64,000 bases of DNA, from the NCBI GenBank assembly GCA_018262705.1, contig JADFDQ010000008.1:62001-126000 (forward strand). The letters run 5' to 3'. Source of the DNA: Xanthomonas sp. Its GTDB lineage: Bacteria; Pseudomonadota; Gammaproteobacteria; Xanthomonadales; Xanthomonadaceae. A program made the translations under genes and the position numbers. Shown in pieces: positions 27,793 to 37,757 of the stretch. How positions within the stretch are numbered: the first letter of the stretch is position 1; the number at the start of each line of letters is the position of its first letter. A model generated the notes under the pieces. It was not told the DNA's origin and ran no database searches. It saw nothing but the letters and a program-made list of their open reading frames with translations.

Positions 27793-29159
27793 TGATCGGA
27801 CATCTCTACTACTCGGATGCCACCGGCCCGGTCGGCCCGGCGCCGAAGGAACACCAGGCGGTCTTCACCACGCTGCACTTCGACCGCCCGTGGTCGTACG
27901 AAAACTATCTGAAGACCGGCGGCTATCAGGCGCTGCGCAAGATTCTCACCGAAAAAATTCCGCCGGCGCAAGTGATCGAACTGGTCAAGGCGTCGGGGCT
28001 GCGCGGCCGCGGCGGCGCCGGCTTTCCGACCGGGCTGAAGTGGAGCTTCATGCCCAAGCACGATGGCGAAAAATACATCCTGTGCAATTCGGACGAATCC
28101 GAACCGGGCACCTGCAAGGACCGCGACATCCTGCGCTACAACCCGCACTCGGTGATCGAAGGGTTGGCGATTGCCTGCTACGCCACCAACACCAAGGCGG
28201 CTTACAACTACCTGCGCGGCGAGTTCCATCTGGAACCGTTCGAACACGTCGAAGAAGCGCTGGTCGAAGCCTACAAGCACGGCTGGCTGGGCAAGAACAT
28301 CCTCGATTCCGGCGTGGACATCGACATCTACAACGCGCTCGGCGCCGGCGCCTACATCTGCGGCGAGGAAACCGCGCTGATGGAGTCGCTGGAAGGCAAG
28401 AAGGGCATGCCGCGCTTCAAGCCGCCGTTCCCGGCCAACTTCGGCCTGTACGGCAAGCCGACCACGATCAACAACACCGAGACCTACGCCTCGGTGCCGG
28501 CGATCATTCGCAACGGCCCCGAATGGTTCATGGCGCAGGGCATCGCCAACAGCGGCGGCTGCAAGATCTTCTCGGTGTCCGGGCACGTCAACGCGCCGGG
28601 CAACTTCGAAGTGAAAATGGGCCTCCCGTTCAAGGATCTGCTGGCGATGGCCGGCGGCGTGCGCAGCGGGCACAAGCTCAAGGCGGTCATCCCCGGCGGT
28701 TCGTCGATGCCGGTGCTGCCGGGCGAGGTGATGCTGGGCCTGACGATGGATTACGACGCCATCAAGAACGCCGGCTCCGGCCTCGGTTCGGGCGCGGTGG
28801 TGGTGATGGACGAAACCACCTGCATGGTGCGCGCCTGCCAGCGCATCAGCCGCTTCTACAAGAACGAAAGCTGCGGCCAGTGCACGCCCTGTCGCGAAGG
28901 CACCGGCTGGATGAACCGCATGCTCAACCGCATCGCCGCCTTCGAGGCCAACCTCGACGACCTGAAAATGCTGCGCGCGGCGGCCGGGCAGATCGAAGGC
29001 CACACCATCTGCGCCTTCGGCGAGGCGGCGGCGTGGCCGGTGCAGGGCTTCCTGCGCCATTACTGGCACGAATTCGAATACGCGATCGTGAACAAGCGTT
29101 TTTATGTGGACGACGCGCTGGCGGGGACGCTGGTGAACGGTGCTGAGGTGACGGCATGA
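27792..29159 (+). CDS. nuoF: NADH-quinone oxidoreductase subunit F
   Basis: A 455-residue flavoprotein that oxidises [20 protein letters not shown] (about 71-86) is the NADH-binding loop, [14 protein letters not shown] and [16 protein letters not shown] bind FMN, and [10 protein letters not shown] holds three ligands of cluster N3 with a fourth cysteine in [13 protein letters not shown]. The start overlaps the nuoE stop by one base. Its stop overlaps an ATG that opens a short frame through the next GC array. Confidence 0.96.
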   Translation: MIGHLYYSDATGPVGPAPKEHQAVFTTLHFDRPWSYENYLKTGGYQALRKILTEKIPPAQVIELVKASGLRGRGGAGFPTGLKWSFMPKHDGEKYILCNSDESEPGTCKDRDILRYNPHSVIEGLAIACYATNTKAAYNYLRGEFHLEPFEHVEEALVEAYKHGWLGKNILDSGVDIDIYNALGAGAYICGEETALMESLEGKKGMPRFKPPFPANFGLYGKPTTINNTETYASVPAIIRNGPEWFMAQGIANSGGCKIFSVSGHVNAPGNFEVKMGLPFKDLLAMAGGVRSGHKLKAVIPGGSSMPVLPGEVMLGLTMDYDAIKNAGSGLGSGAVVVMDETTCMVRACQRISRFYKNESCGQCTPCREGTGWMNRMLNRIAAFEANLDDLKMLRAAAGQIEGHTICAFGEAAAWPVQGFLRHYWHEFEYAIVNKRFYVDDALAGTLVNGAEVTA

Positions 29160-29251
29160 CGAAGTTTGCTGCGCAGGTACCCGGTACCCGGTTCCCGGTT
29201 CCCGGTTCCCGGCCCCCAGTTCCCGGTCCCCAAGCGGGGGCACGCGCATGA
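29156..29251 (+). repeat. GC array between nuoF and nuoG, with an open bridging frame
   Basis: C-rich units (CCCGGTACCCGGTTCCC and variants, 29177-29231) precede nuoG. A 31-codon frame starts at the ATGA overlapping the nuoF stop and ends in a TGA overlapping the nuoG ATG at 29248, exactly as in the nuoD-nuoE gap. Only the C-rich arm is present here. Confidence 0.75.
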
Positions 29252-31461
29252 GCGCCCAGCCCGTCAACCCGAGCCTGCCGCCGGATCAGGTCACCATTTT
29301 CATCGATGGCGTCGAACTGGCCGCGCCCAGGGGTTCGATGATCATCCAGGCGGCCGACAAGGCCGGGATCGCGATTCCGCGTTTTTGCTACCACCCGAAG
29401 CTGCCGATCGCGGCCAACTGCCGCATGTGCATGGTCGACACCGAAGTCGGCGGCCGCCCTTCGCCCAAACCGTCGCCGGCCTGTGCGACGCCGGTGATGG
29501 ACGGGATGAAGATCCACACGCACAACGCCAAGGCGATGCAGGCGCAGCGCAACGTGATGGAGTTCCTGCTGATCAACCATCCGCTCGACTGCCCGGTCTG
29601 CGATCAGGGCGGCGAGTGCGAGCTGCAGGATCTGGCGCTGGGCTACGGGCGTTCGGTCAACCGCTTCGTCGAGCGCAAGCGCTCGGTGGCCGACGAGAAC
29701 CTCGGCCCGCTGGTGTCCAGCGACATGACCCGCTGCATCCACTGCACGCGCTGCATCCGCGTCACCGCGGAAATCGCCGGCACCTACGAGCTGGGCGGCA
29801 TGTACCGCGGCGAGGATCTGCAGATCGGCACCTATGACGGCAAGCCGCTGACCACCGAACTGTCCGGCAACGTGATCGACGTTTGTCCGGTCGGCGCGCT
29901 GACCGACAAGGTGTTCCGCTTCAAAGCGCGGCCGTGGGAAATGATCGCGCGGCCCTCGCTGGGCTACCACGATCCGCTGGGCAGCAACCTGTTCCTGCAC
30001 ACCCGTCGCGGCGAGATCCTGCGCTGCGTGCCGCGCAGCAACGAAGCGGTCAACGAATGCTGGCTGTCCGACCGCGACCGCTATGCCCACGCCGGCCTGT
30101 ATTCGGAAGACCGCGCCAGCGCGCCGATGCTGCGCGAAAACGGCCAGCTGCGCGATGCCAGCTGGGACGAAGCGCTGGCGCGTGCGGCGCAAATCCTCAA
30201 GGCCCATGCCGGCGACGCACTTGGCGTGCTGGTGCATCCGGCCACGTCGAACGAGGAGGGCGCGCTGCTGGCGCGGCTCGCGTCGGGTCTGGGCAGCGGC
30301 AATATCGACCACCGCATCTCCCAGCTCGACCTGTCCGACGGCGCGGTGGCCGAACCGTTTGGCATGCCGGTCGAGGAGATCGACAAGGCCGACGCCATCG
30401 TCATCGTCGGCAGCAACATCCGCCATGAAGTGCCGCTGCTGCACCAGCGCATCCGCAAGGCGTGGAAGGCCGGCGCGCGTGTGCACGTGGTCAATCCGGT
30501 CGATTTCGATTTCAGCTTCGACATCGCCGGCAAGCACATCGTTGCTCCGTCCAAACTTGCCGACGCGCTGGGCGACGTCGATCTGGGCGAAGCCAGCCAT
30601 GCCGTGGTCGTCGTCGGCGCGGTCGCGGAAAACGGTCCGCACGCGGCGGCGATCCGCGCCGCTGCGTCTGCCTTTGCCGCCAGGACCGGCGCCAAGCTGT
30701 GCCGGATCCCGCAGGGCGCCAACGCACTGGGCCTGACCCGGCTCGGTGTGCTGCCGTCGCATCACGGCGCGCTGGACATGCTGCGTGATCGTCGCGCTGC
30801 CTATGTCCTGCACGGCATCGAACCGGCGCTGGACTGCGTCGATCCGATTCTGGCGATGGAAGCGCTGGGCGCTGCGCAGGTGATTGCGCTGAATGCTTAC
30901 GCCAGCGAATCGCTCAAGGCGGTAGCCGACGTGATCCTGCCGATCGGCGCGTTCCCGGAAACCGAAGCCAGCCTGACCAACCTCGACGGCATCGAACAAC
31001 AGGCGCTGCCGGCCGGCAAACTGCAGGGCGCCGCCCATTCCGGCTGGCGCGTGCTGCGCGCGCTCGGCGGCGATCTGGGTCTGCCCGACTTCGAATTCAC
31101 CACGCTGGAAGGTTTGCGCGAAACCCTGCAGCCGGTCACCGTCAACGTGGCCCGTGGTTCGGCTCCGAAAACCGGCAGCGGTCTGGAACTGGCCGTCACC
31201 CGCGCGATCTACCGCACGGACGCCGTGATCCGCCGCTGCGAGGCGCTGCAGGCGCACCCGCTGACCCAAGGCCCGCGCGCCTGCGTGCAGCCCGACGATG
31301 CCGCCGGCATGGCCGACGGCGCGATGGGGCGGCTCGGCGCGGCCGCGCTGCCCATCGTGCACGACATCCGCGTTGCCCGCGGCTGCGTCTGGATCGAAAC
31401 CGGCTATGACGCCACCGCGCCGCTTGCGGCTGCGGCCACCGCGGATCTTGCCCGCCCATGA
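29248..31461 (+). CDS. nuoG: NADH-quinone oxidoreductase subunit G
   Basis: A 737-residue subunit with the longest chain of iron-sulphur clusters. N1b ligands lie in [16 protein letters not shown] and ACATPVM; N5 uses [18 protein letters not shown] with its histidine ligand; N4 uses [10 protein letters not shown] plus VCPVGAL. The additional cluster N7 of E. coli and Thermus is not seen: the region after VCPVGAL has no CxxCxxxC motif. The molybdopterin-like C-terminal domain is degenerate, as in most bacteria. The stop overlaps the nuoH start. Confidence 0.95.
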   Translation: MSAQPVNPSLPPDQVTIFIDGVELAAPRGSMIIQAADKAGIAIPRFCYHPKLPIAANCRMCMVDTEVGGRPSPKPSPACATPVMDGMKIHTHNAKAMQAQRNVMEFLLINHPLDCPVCDQGGECELQDLALGYGRSVNRFVERKRSVADENLGPLVSSDMTRCIHCTRCIRVTAEIAGTYELGGMYRGEDLQIGTYDGKPLTTELSGNVIDVCPVGALTDKVFRFKARPWEMIARPSLGYHDPLGSNLFLHTRRGEILRCVPRSNEAVNECWLSDRDRYAHAGLYSEDRASAPMLRENGQLRDASWDEALARAAQILKAHAGDALGVLVHPATSNEEGALLARLASGLGSGNIDHRISQLDLSDGAVAEPFGMPVEEIDKADAIVIVGSNIRHEVPLLHQRIRKAWKAGARVHVVNPVDFDFSFDIAGKHIVAPSKLADALGDVDLGEASHAVVVVGAVAENGPHAAAIRAAASAFAARTGAKLCRIPQGANALGLTRLGVLPSHHGALDMLRDRRAAYVLHGIEPALDCVDPILAMEALGAAQVIALNAYASESLKAVADVILPIGAFPETEASLTNLDGIEQQALPAGKLQGAAHSGWRVLRALGGDLGLPDFEFTTLEGLRETLQPVTVNVARGSAPKTGSGLELAVTRAIYRTDAVIRRCEALQAHPLTQGPRACVQPDDAAGMADGAMGRLGAAALPIVHDIRVARGCVWIETGYDATAPLAAAATADLARP

Positions 31462-32561
31462 TGACTTCCATGCTCAATCCGCTGATGACCTACGCGATCG
31501 ATCCGCTGCGCGATGCGCTGCTGGGCCTCGGGACCGTCGGCATGCTGGCCTGGATCGTGCTGAAGATCCTGCTGATTGCCGTTCCGGTGATCCTCGCGGT
31601 CGCCTTCTACGTGGTCTGGGAGCGCAAGCTGATCGGCTGGATGCACGTCCGCCACGGACCGATGTACGTCGGCTGGGGCGTGTTCCAGGCGTTTGCCGAC
31701 GTCTTCAAGCTGCTGTTCAAGGAAGTCGTGCAACCCTCGCTCGCGCATCCGGTGCTGTTCCGGCTGGCGCCGATGCTGCTGCTGGTGCCGGCGTTCGCGG
31801 CCTGGGCGGTGGTGCCGTTCGACGCGCAGGTGGTGCTGTCCAACGCCAACGCCGGCGTGCTCTACCTGCTGGTGATGACGTCCCTGGGCATCTACGGCGT
31901 GATCATCGCCGGCTGGGCCTCGAACTCGAAGTACGCGTTCCTTGGCGCCATGCGCGCGTCGGCGCAGATGATCAGCTATGAAATCGCCGCCGGTTTCGCG
32001 TTGGTCGGCGTGCTGGTTGCGGCCGGCACCTTGAATCTGTCCGAAATCGTGATGGCGCAGTCGGGCAATGGCGGCTTCACCGAATGGTTCTTCATTCCGC
32101 TGGCGCCGCTGTTCGTGATTTATTTCGTCTCCGGCGTGGCCGAAACCAATCGTCTGCCGTTCGACGTGGTGGAAGGCGAATCGGAAATCGTCGCCGGCCA
32201 CATGGTCGAATACTCCGGCTCGCAGTTCGCGCTGTTCTTCCTCGCCGAATACGCCAACATGATCCTGGTCAGCATCCTGACCCCGATCTTCTTCCTCGGC
32301 GGCTGGCTGTCGCCGATTCCGGCGGCCTGGATCCCTGACATCCCGGTGGTCGGCATGCTGCTCGGCGACGGCTGGTGGTGGCTGATGGCCAAGATGTTCT
32401 TCTTCGCCAGCTGCTTCATCTGGTTCCGCGCCGCGTTTCCGCGCTACCGCTACGACCAGATCATGCGGCTGGGCTGGAAAGTGTTCATTCCGATCACCAT
32501 CGCGTGGATCTTCGTGACCGCGCTGCTGGTGTATTTCGGCATCCTCGAGGCCGGGAGGTAA
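31458..32561 (+). CDS. nuoH: NADH-quinone oxidoreductase subunit H
   Basis: A 367-residue membrane subunit (about eight helices) that joins the peripheral arm and forms part of the quinone chamber. [20 protein letters not shown] near residue 55, [19 protein letters not shown] (the acidic loop) and [21 protein letters not shown] are invariant features. The ATG at 31458 overlaps nuoG; a second ATG follows immediately. Confidence 0.96.
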   Translation: MMTSMLNPLMTYAIDPLRDALLGLGTVGMLAWIVLKILLIAVPVILAVAFYVVWERKLIGWMHVRHGPMYVGWGVFQAFADVFKLLFKEVVQPSLAHPVLFRLAPMLLLVPAFAAWAVVPFDAQVVLSNANAGVLYLLVMTSLGIYGVIIAGWASNSKYAFLGAMRASAQMISYEIAAGFALVGVLVAAGTLNLSEIVMAQSGNGGFTEWFFIPLAPLFVIYFVSGVAETNRLPFDVVEGESEIVAGHMVEYSGSQFALFFLAEYANMILVSILTPIFFLGGWLSPIPAAWIPDIPVVGMLLGDGWWWLMAKMFFFASCFIWFRAAFPRYRYDQIMRLGWKVFIPITIAWIFVTALLVYFGILEAGR

Positions 32562-32565
32562 GGGC

Positions 32566-33057
32566 GTGGGCAAGATCGTTTCCTACTTCAGGAGCCTGAT
32601 GCTGATCGAGCTGGTCGGCGGCCTGTGGCTGACCTTGAAGTATCTGTTCCGTCCCAAGTACACGCTGATGTACCCGATGGAAAAGACCCCGATGTCGCCG
32701 CGCTTCCGCGGCATCCACGCGCTGCGCCGCTACGCCAATGGAGAAGAGCGCTGCATCGCCTGCAAACTGTGCGAGGCGGTGTGTCCGGCGCTGGCGATCA
32801 CCATCGAGGCTGGCCCGCGCGAAGACGACGGCACCCGCCGCACCACCCGCTACGACATCGACCTGTTCAAGTGCATCTTCTGCGGCTTCTGCGAGGAGTC
32901 GTGCCCGACCGACTCGATCGTGGAAACCCATATCCACGAATACCACTTCGAACAGCGCGGCGAAAACATCCTCACCAAGCCCAAGCTGCTGGCGATCGGC
33001 GACCGGCTTGAATCCGAAATCGCCGAACGCCGCGGCGCCGACGCCCCGTACCGCTGA
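32566..33057 (+). CDS. nuoI: NADH-quinone oxidoreductase subunit I
   Basis: A 163-residue ferredoxin-like subunit carrying clusters N6a and N6b. Two full motifs are visible, [12 protein letters not shown] and [12 protein letters not shown], preceded by an amphipathic membrane-anchoring helix ([17 protein letters not shown]). The GTG start at 32566 follows GGAGG at 32553-32557, at the end of nuoH. Confidence 0.96.
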   Translation: MGKIVSYFRSLMLIELVGGLWLTLKYLFRPKYTLMYPMEKTPMSPRFRGIHALRRYANGEERCIACKLCEAVCPALAITIEAGPREDDGTRRTTRYDIDLFKCIFCGFCEESCPTDSIVETHIHEYHFEQRGENILTKPKLLAIGDRLESEIAERRGADAPYR

Positions 33058-33068
33058 AGCAGGCACGC

Positions 33069-33719
33069 ATGGACTTCGACTATCCAACCCTTTCCTTCCT
33101 GTGCTCGGCGGCGGTGGCGACCATCGCCGCGCTGGCCGCGATCAGCGCGCGCAACACGGTGCACGCCGTGCTGTGGCTGGTGCTGACCTTCTTCTCGGTG
33201 GCCTGCACCTGGATCGTCGGCAACGCCGAGTTCCTCGGCCTCGTGCTGGTGCTGGTCTACGTCGGCGCGGTGATGGTGCTGTTCCTGTTCGTGGTGATGA
33301 TGCTCGACATGGAGCGGGTGCCGCTGCGCGAAGGCTTCGTGCGCTACCTGCCGGTCGGGCTGATCGTGGCCGCGGTGATGCTGGCGCAGATGCTGGTGCT
33401 GATCGGCGTGCGCGGCGCGACGCAAACCCCGCTGCCGGCCGATCCCGCCGCCGCCGCCGGGTTGTCCAACACCCAGTGGCTGGCGCAGGCGCTGTTCACC
33501 AATTTCCTGCTGCCGTTCGAAGTGGCGGCGGTGATCCTGACCGTGGCGGTGGTGGCGGCGGTGATGCTGACCCTGCGCCGGCGCGAAGGCACCCGCCACC
33601 AGAATCCGTCCGAGCAGGTGCGCGCGCGTCCATCCGAGCGCCTGCGCATGGTGAAGATGCAGGCGGTGCGGCCCGCGCCGCCGGCACCGCCGGCAGCGAC
33701 CGAGGAGGTCAAGCCATGA
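33069..33719 (+). CDS. nuoJ: NADH-quinone oxidoreductase subunit J
   Basis: A 216-residue membrane subunit with five helices. [20 protein letters not shown] is the conserved helix with the pi-bulge that moves in the coupling cycle. The C-terminal tail (about 180-216) is arginine- and proline-rich and longer than in E. coli. The stop overlaps nuoK by ATGA. Confidence 0.95.
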   Translation: MDFDYPTLSFLCSAAVATIAALAAISARNTVHAVLWLVLTFFSVACTWIVGNAEFLGLVLVLVYVGAVMVLFLFVVMMLDMERVPLREGFVRYLPVGLIVAAVMLAQMLVLIGVRGATQTPLPADPAAAAGLSNTQWLAQALFTNFLLPFEVAAVILTVAVVAAVMLTLRRREGTRHQNPSEQVRARPSERLRMVKMQAVRPAPPAPPAATEEVKP

Positions 33720-34039
33720 ACGCACTGTTGACCGGACTGTCCCTTGGCCACTACCTCGCGCTGGGCGCGGTGCTGTTTTGCATCAGCGTGGCGGGACTGT
33801 TCTTGAACCGCAAGAACGTGATCATGCTGCTGATTTCGCTGGAACTGATCCTGCTGTCGGTGAACATCAACTTCGTCGCCTTCTCGCGCGCCATGGGCGA
33901 TGCGGCGGGGCAGGTGTTCGTGTTCTTCATCCTGACCGTGGCGGCTGCTGAAGCGGCCATTGGTCTGGCGATTCTGGTGACCTTGTTCCGCAACCACCGC
34001 AGCATCGACGTTGCGGACATCGACACCTTGAAGGGGTGA
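33716..34039 (+). CDS. nuoK: NADH-quinone oxidoreductase subunit K
   Basis: A 107-residue, three-helix membrane subunit. Two buried glutamates that take part in proton transfer are visible in [15 protein letters not shown] and [11 protein letters not shown]. It has a slightly extended N-terminus. It is translationally coupled to nuoJ and followed by a 60-base gap before nuoL. Confidence 0.96.
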   Translation: MNALLTGLSLGHYLALGAVLFCISVAGLFLNRKNVIMLLISLELILLSVNINFVAFSRAMGDAAGQVFVFFILTVAAAEAAIGLAILVTLFRNHRSIDVADIDTLKG

Positions 34040-34099
34040 GCTGATCGCCCCTCCGCGCTTCCACCCAACGCAAGACCGAGTTCCCGACAAGACGACCTC

Positions 34100-36160
34100 A
34101 TGGCCATTTCCCAAACCCACCTCATCCTGATCGTGCTGCTGCCGCTGCTTGGCGCGCTGATCGCGGGCTTGCTCGGCAGTTTCGTGGGCCGCAAGGGCGC
34201 ACACACGCTGACCATCCTCGGCGTGGCGGCCAGCTGCGCGCTGTCCTGCTACGTGCTTTGGCAATTGATGCAGGGCGCGCCGAGCTTCAACGAGAACGTC
34301 TACGGCTGGCTGCAGGCCGGCAGCATCTCGGTCAACGTCGGCTTCATGATCGACAAGCTCAGCGCGATGATGATGGTGGTGGTCACCTTCGTGTCGCTGC
34401 TGGTGCACGTCTACACCATCGGCTACATGGCCGACGACGACGGCTACACCCGCTTCTTCAGCTACATCTCGCTGTTCACCTTCAGCATGCTGATGCTGTG
34501 CATGAGCAACAACTTCATGCAGCTGTTCTTCGGCTGGGAGGCGGTGGGCCTGGTGTCCTATCTGCTGATCGGATTCTGGTACAAGAAGCCGAGCGCGGTG
34601 TTCGCCAGCCTCAAGGCCTTCCTCGTCAACCGCGTCGGCGATTTCGGATTCCTGCTCGGCATCGCCGGCGTGCTGTATTGGATCGGCACGCTCGACTACG
34701 CCACCGCGTTCGAACACGCGCCGGCGATCGCCAACCAGACCTTCGAGTTCTTCCCCGGCCACGCCTGGTCGGTGCCGACCATCATCTGCATCCTGCTGTT
34801 CATCGGCGCCATGGGCAAGTCGGCGCAGGTGCCGCTGCACGTCTGGCTGCCGGACTCGATGGAAGGCCCGACCCCGATCTCGGCGCTGATCCACGCCGCG
34901 ACCATGGTGACTGCCGGCATCTTCATGGTGGCGCGGATGTCGCCGCTGTTCGAGCTGTCGCCGACGGCGCTGGAATTCGTGCTGTTCATCGGCGCGACCA
35001 CCGCGTTCTGGACCGGCCTGATCGGCATGGTGCAAAGCGACATCAAGCGCGTGGTGGCCTATTCCACCCTGTCGCAGCTGGGCTACATGACGGTGGCGTT
35101 GGGCGTGTCGGCCTATTCGGCGGCGGTCTACCACCTGATGACCCACGCCTTCTTCAAGGCGCTGCTGTTCCTCACCGCGGGCAGCGTGATCATCGGCATG
35201 CACCACGAGCAGAACATGTTCAAGATGGGCGGCCTGCGCAAGTACATGCCGATCACCTTCTGGACCACGCTGATCGGCACCCTGGCGCTGGTAGCGATGC
35301 CGTTCTTCAGCGGCTACTACTCGAAAGACACCATCATCACCGCGACCGAACTGCACGCCGCCGCGCGTCCGGGCGACATGATTGCGCAGTACGCGAAATG
35401 GGCGGTGATTCTCGGCACCTTCGTCACCAGCTTCTACAGCTTCCGCCTGCTGTACCTGACTTTCTTCGGCGAGGAGCGCTTCCGCAAGGTCGCTTCCGAC
35501 CACGGCCACGATGACGCCCATGCGCACGACGACCACGGCCACCACGGCGTGCACGAACCGAAGGAATCGCCGTGGGTGGTGACCGTGCCGCTGGTCATCC
35601 TTGCCATCGCTTCGCTCGGTGTCGGCTTCTTCACCGCCGGTCCGATGCTGTTCGGCACCGATATGATGGGCCATTCCGAACAAACGCCGTTCTTCGCCGG
35701 AGCGATCCAGGTGCTGGCGCAAAACGACATGGTGGCCAAGGTCGCCGAAGAGTTCCACGGCCCGATCGCGTTTGCCCTGCACGGTTTCACCACGCTGCCG
35801 TTCTTGCTGGCTTTCCTGGGGTTCGCCACCGCCACGCTGCTCTACGTCATCAAGCCGGAACTGCGCGATAGCGTCGTTCGCGCGCTGGCGCTGCCGATCA
35901 AGGTGCTGCAGCGCAAGTTCTACATGGACGATCTGTGGATCGGCGGGCTGGCCGGCGGCAGCGTGCAGCTCGGCAAGGCCTCGGATCTGGTCGATGCCCG
36001 CGTTGTCGATGGCGTGTTCGTCAACGGCAGCGCCAACCTGATCGGCGTGATCGCCGCGATTTCCCGCAAGGTGCAATCCGGCTACCTCTACCACTATGCC
36101 TTCGCAATGATCGTCGGCCTGGTGGTGCTTCTGGCCATGATCCACCACTTCTGGGCGTAA
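34100..36160 (+). CDS. nuoL: NADH-quinone oxidoreductase subunit L
   Basis: A 686-residue antiporter-like subunit with the long lateral helix at its C-terminus. GWEAVGLVSYLLIGFW contains the key glutamate, LHVWLPDSMEGPTPISALIHAATMV-type segments contain the proton-channel lysine/histidine region, and YSTLSQLGYM is conserved. A loop at residues 467-485 has eight histidines in 19 residues and could bind metal ions; it is an insertion relative to E. coli. No overlap with its neighbours. Confidence 0.95.
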   Translation: MAISQTHLILIVLLPLLGALIAGLLGSFVGRKGAHTLTILGVAASCALSCYVLWQLMQGAPSFNENVYGWLQAGSISVNVGFMIDKLSAMMMVVVTFVSLLVHVYTIGYMADDDGYTRFFSYISLFTFSMLMLCMSNNFMQLFFGWEAVGLVSYLLIGFWYKKPSAVFASLKAFLVNRVGDFGFLLGIAGVLYWIGTLDYATAFEHAPAIANQTFEFFPGHAWSVPTIICILLFIGAMGKSAQVPLHVWLPDSMEGPTPISALIHAATMVTAGIFMVARMSPLFELSPTALEFVLFIGATTAFWTGLIGMVQSDIKRVVAYSTLSQLGYMTVALGVSAYSAAVYHLMTHAFFKALLFLTAGSVIIGMHHEQNMFKMGGLRKYMPITFWTTLIGTLALVAMPFFSGYYSKDTIITATELHAAARPGDMIAQYAKWAVILGTFVTSFYSFRLLYLTFFGEERFRKVASDHGHDDAHAHDDHGHHGVHEPKESPWVVTVPLVILAIASLGVGFFTAGPMLFGTDMMGHSEQTPFFAGAIQVLAQNDMVAKVAEEFHGPIAFALHGFTTLPFLLAFLGFATATLLYVIKPELRDSVVRALALPIKVLQRKFYMDDLWIGGLAGGSVQLGKASDLVDARVVDGVFVNGSANLIGVIAAISRKVQSGYLYHYAFAMIVGLVVLLAMIHHFWA

Positions 36161-36178
36161 GCCGGCAACCGACACTTG

Positions 36179-37708
36179 ATGGATATCACAAGCGTGACCC
36201 ACTGGCCCCTGCTAAGCCTCCTGATCTGGCTGCCGATCCTCGGCGGCGTGTTCTCGCTCATCGTCGGCGATCGCCGACCGGACGCGGCACGCTGGACGTC
36301 GCTCGTCTTCGCGATCGTCACCCTTGCGCTGACCGTGCCGCTGTTCATGGGCTTCGATCAAACCACCACGGAAATGCAGTTCGTCGAACTGCACGAGTGG
36401 ATCCCGGCCTTCAACATCCAGTACCACCTTGGCGTGGATGGCCTGTCGGTGCCGCTGATCGGGCTGACCACGCTGGTCGGCGTGCTGGTGCTCATCGGCG
36501 CCTGGGGCTCGGTGCAAAAGCGCGTTGCCCAGTACTACGCCAACCTGATGTTCCTCGAAGGCGTGATGATCGGCGTGTTCTGCGCGCTCGATTCGATGCT
36601 GTTCTACGTGTTCTTCGAAGCGATGCTGATCCCGATGTTCCTGGTGATCGGCATCTGGGGCGGCCCGCGCCGGATCTACGCCGCGCTCAAGTTCTTCCTG
36701 TACACCTTCCTCGGCTCGGTGTTCATGCTGGTCGGGCTGATCTACCTGTACATGAAGGGCGGCAGCTGGCAGATCGCCGATCTGGCCGCGATGCCGCTGA
36801 GCATGACCGAGCAGACCTGGCTGTTCTTCGCCTTTTTCGGCGCGTTCGCGATCAAGGTGCCGATGTTCCCGGTCCACACCTGGCTGCCCGACGCCCACGT
36901 CGAAGCACCGACCGGCGGCTCGGTGGTGCTGGCTGCGATCATGCTCAAAATCGGCGGCTACGGCTTCCTGCGCTTCACCCTGCCGGTGGTTCCCGACGCC
37001 GGGCAGGAATGGGCGTGGCTGATGATCGCCTTCAGCCTGATCGCGATCGTCTACGTCGGCATGGTGGCGCTGGTGCAGACCGACATGAAGAAGCTGGTGG
37101 CGTATTCCTCGGTTGCGCACATGGGCTTCGTGATCCTCGGCACCTTCATCGCGTTCTCCCTGGTGCGCGTGGCCGGCGCCAACGACACCGCGATCTTCGG
37201 CCTGCAAGGGGCGATGGTGCAGATGATCAGCCACGGCTTCATTTCCGGCGCGATGTTCTCCTGCGTCGGCGTGCTCTACGACCGCCTGCACACGCGACAG
37301 ATCAAGGACTACGGCGGCGTGGCGCGGGTGATGCCGTGGTTCGCGCTGTTCTGGGTGTTGTTTGCGATGGCCAACGCAGGCCTGCCGGGCACCAGCGGCT
37401 TCGTCGGCGAGTTCGTGGTGATCCTCGCCAGCTTCCAGGCCCACCCGCTGATTGGCCTGAGCGCCGCGTTGACCCTGATGATCGGCGCCGGCTACTCGCT
37501 GTGGCTGACCAAGCGGATCATCTGGGGCGACGTCACCAACGCGCCGGTGCTGACCATGAAGGACATCAACATGCGCGAGTGGATCGTGCTTGGGGTGTTC
37601 GGGTTGGGCACGATCGCGCTGGGCGTCTGGCCGCAGCCGCTGACCGACCTGATGGGGCCGAGCATTGCCCACCTCGTCGACCAGCTCGCCGCGAGCAAGC
37701 TGCTGTGA
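36179..37708 (+). CDS. nuoM: NADH-quinone oxidoreductase subunit M
   Basis: A 509-residue antiporter-like membrane subunit. FYVFFEAMLIPMFLVIGIWG holds the essential glutamate; FPVHTWLPDAHVEAPTGGSV and YSSVAHMGFVILG are hallmarks. The ATG at 36179 is preferred over a TTG one codon earlier. The ribosome site is weak, so coupling to nuoL (18 bases upstream) may help. Confidence 0.95.
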   Translation: MDITSVTHWPLLSLLIWLPILGGVFSLIVGDRRPDAARWTSLVFAIVTLALTVPLFMGFDQTTTEMQFVELHEWIPAFNIQYHLGVDGLSVPLIGLTTLVGVLVLIGAWGSVQKRVAQYYANLMFLEGVMIGVFCALDSMLFYVFFEAMLIPMFLVIGIWGGPRRIYAALKFFLYTFLGSVFMLVGLIYLYMKGGSWQIADLAAMPLSMTEQTWLFFAFFGAFAIKVPMFPVHTWLPDAHVEAPTGGSVVLAAIMLKIGGYGFLRFTLPVVPDAGQEWAWLMIAFSLIAIVYVGMVALVQTDMKKLVAYSSVAHMGFVILGTFIAFSLVRVAGANDTAIFGLQGAMVQMISHGFISGAMFSCVGVLYDRLHTRQIKDYGGVARVMPWFALFWVLFAMANAGLPGTSGFVGEFVVILASFQAHPLIGLSAALTLMIGAGYSLWLTKRIIWGDVTNAPVLTMKDINMREWIVLGVFGLGTIALGVWPQPLTDLMGPSIAHLVDQLAASKLL

Positions 37709-37757
37709 GCGCGAACATGATCAGCTTTCGACCGCACTTCGAATCGATTTTCAGGAC

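Noticed and set aside
29248-31461. A fourth [4Fe-4S] cluster (N7) in NuoG
   Set aside because: I looked for the CxxCxxxC pattern with a distant fourth cysteine after VCPVGAL and did not find it; the cysteines in ILRCVPR and NECWLS do not fit.
33344-36202. A 952-codon open frame on the minus strand opposite nuoJ, nuoK and nuoL
   Set aside because: It is a mirror frame caused by high GC and low stop density. The product is rich in His, Arg and Gln with no domain, and the plus strand encodes three certain genes.
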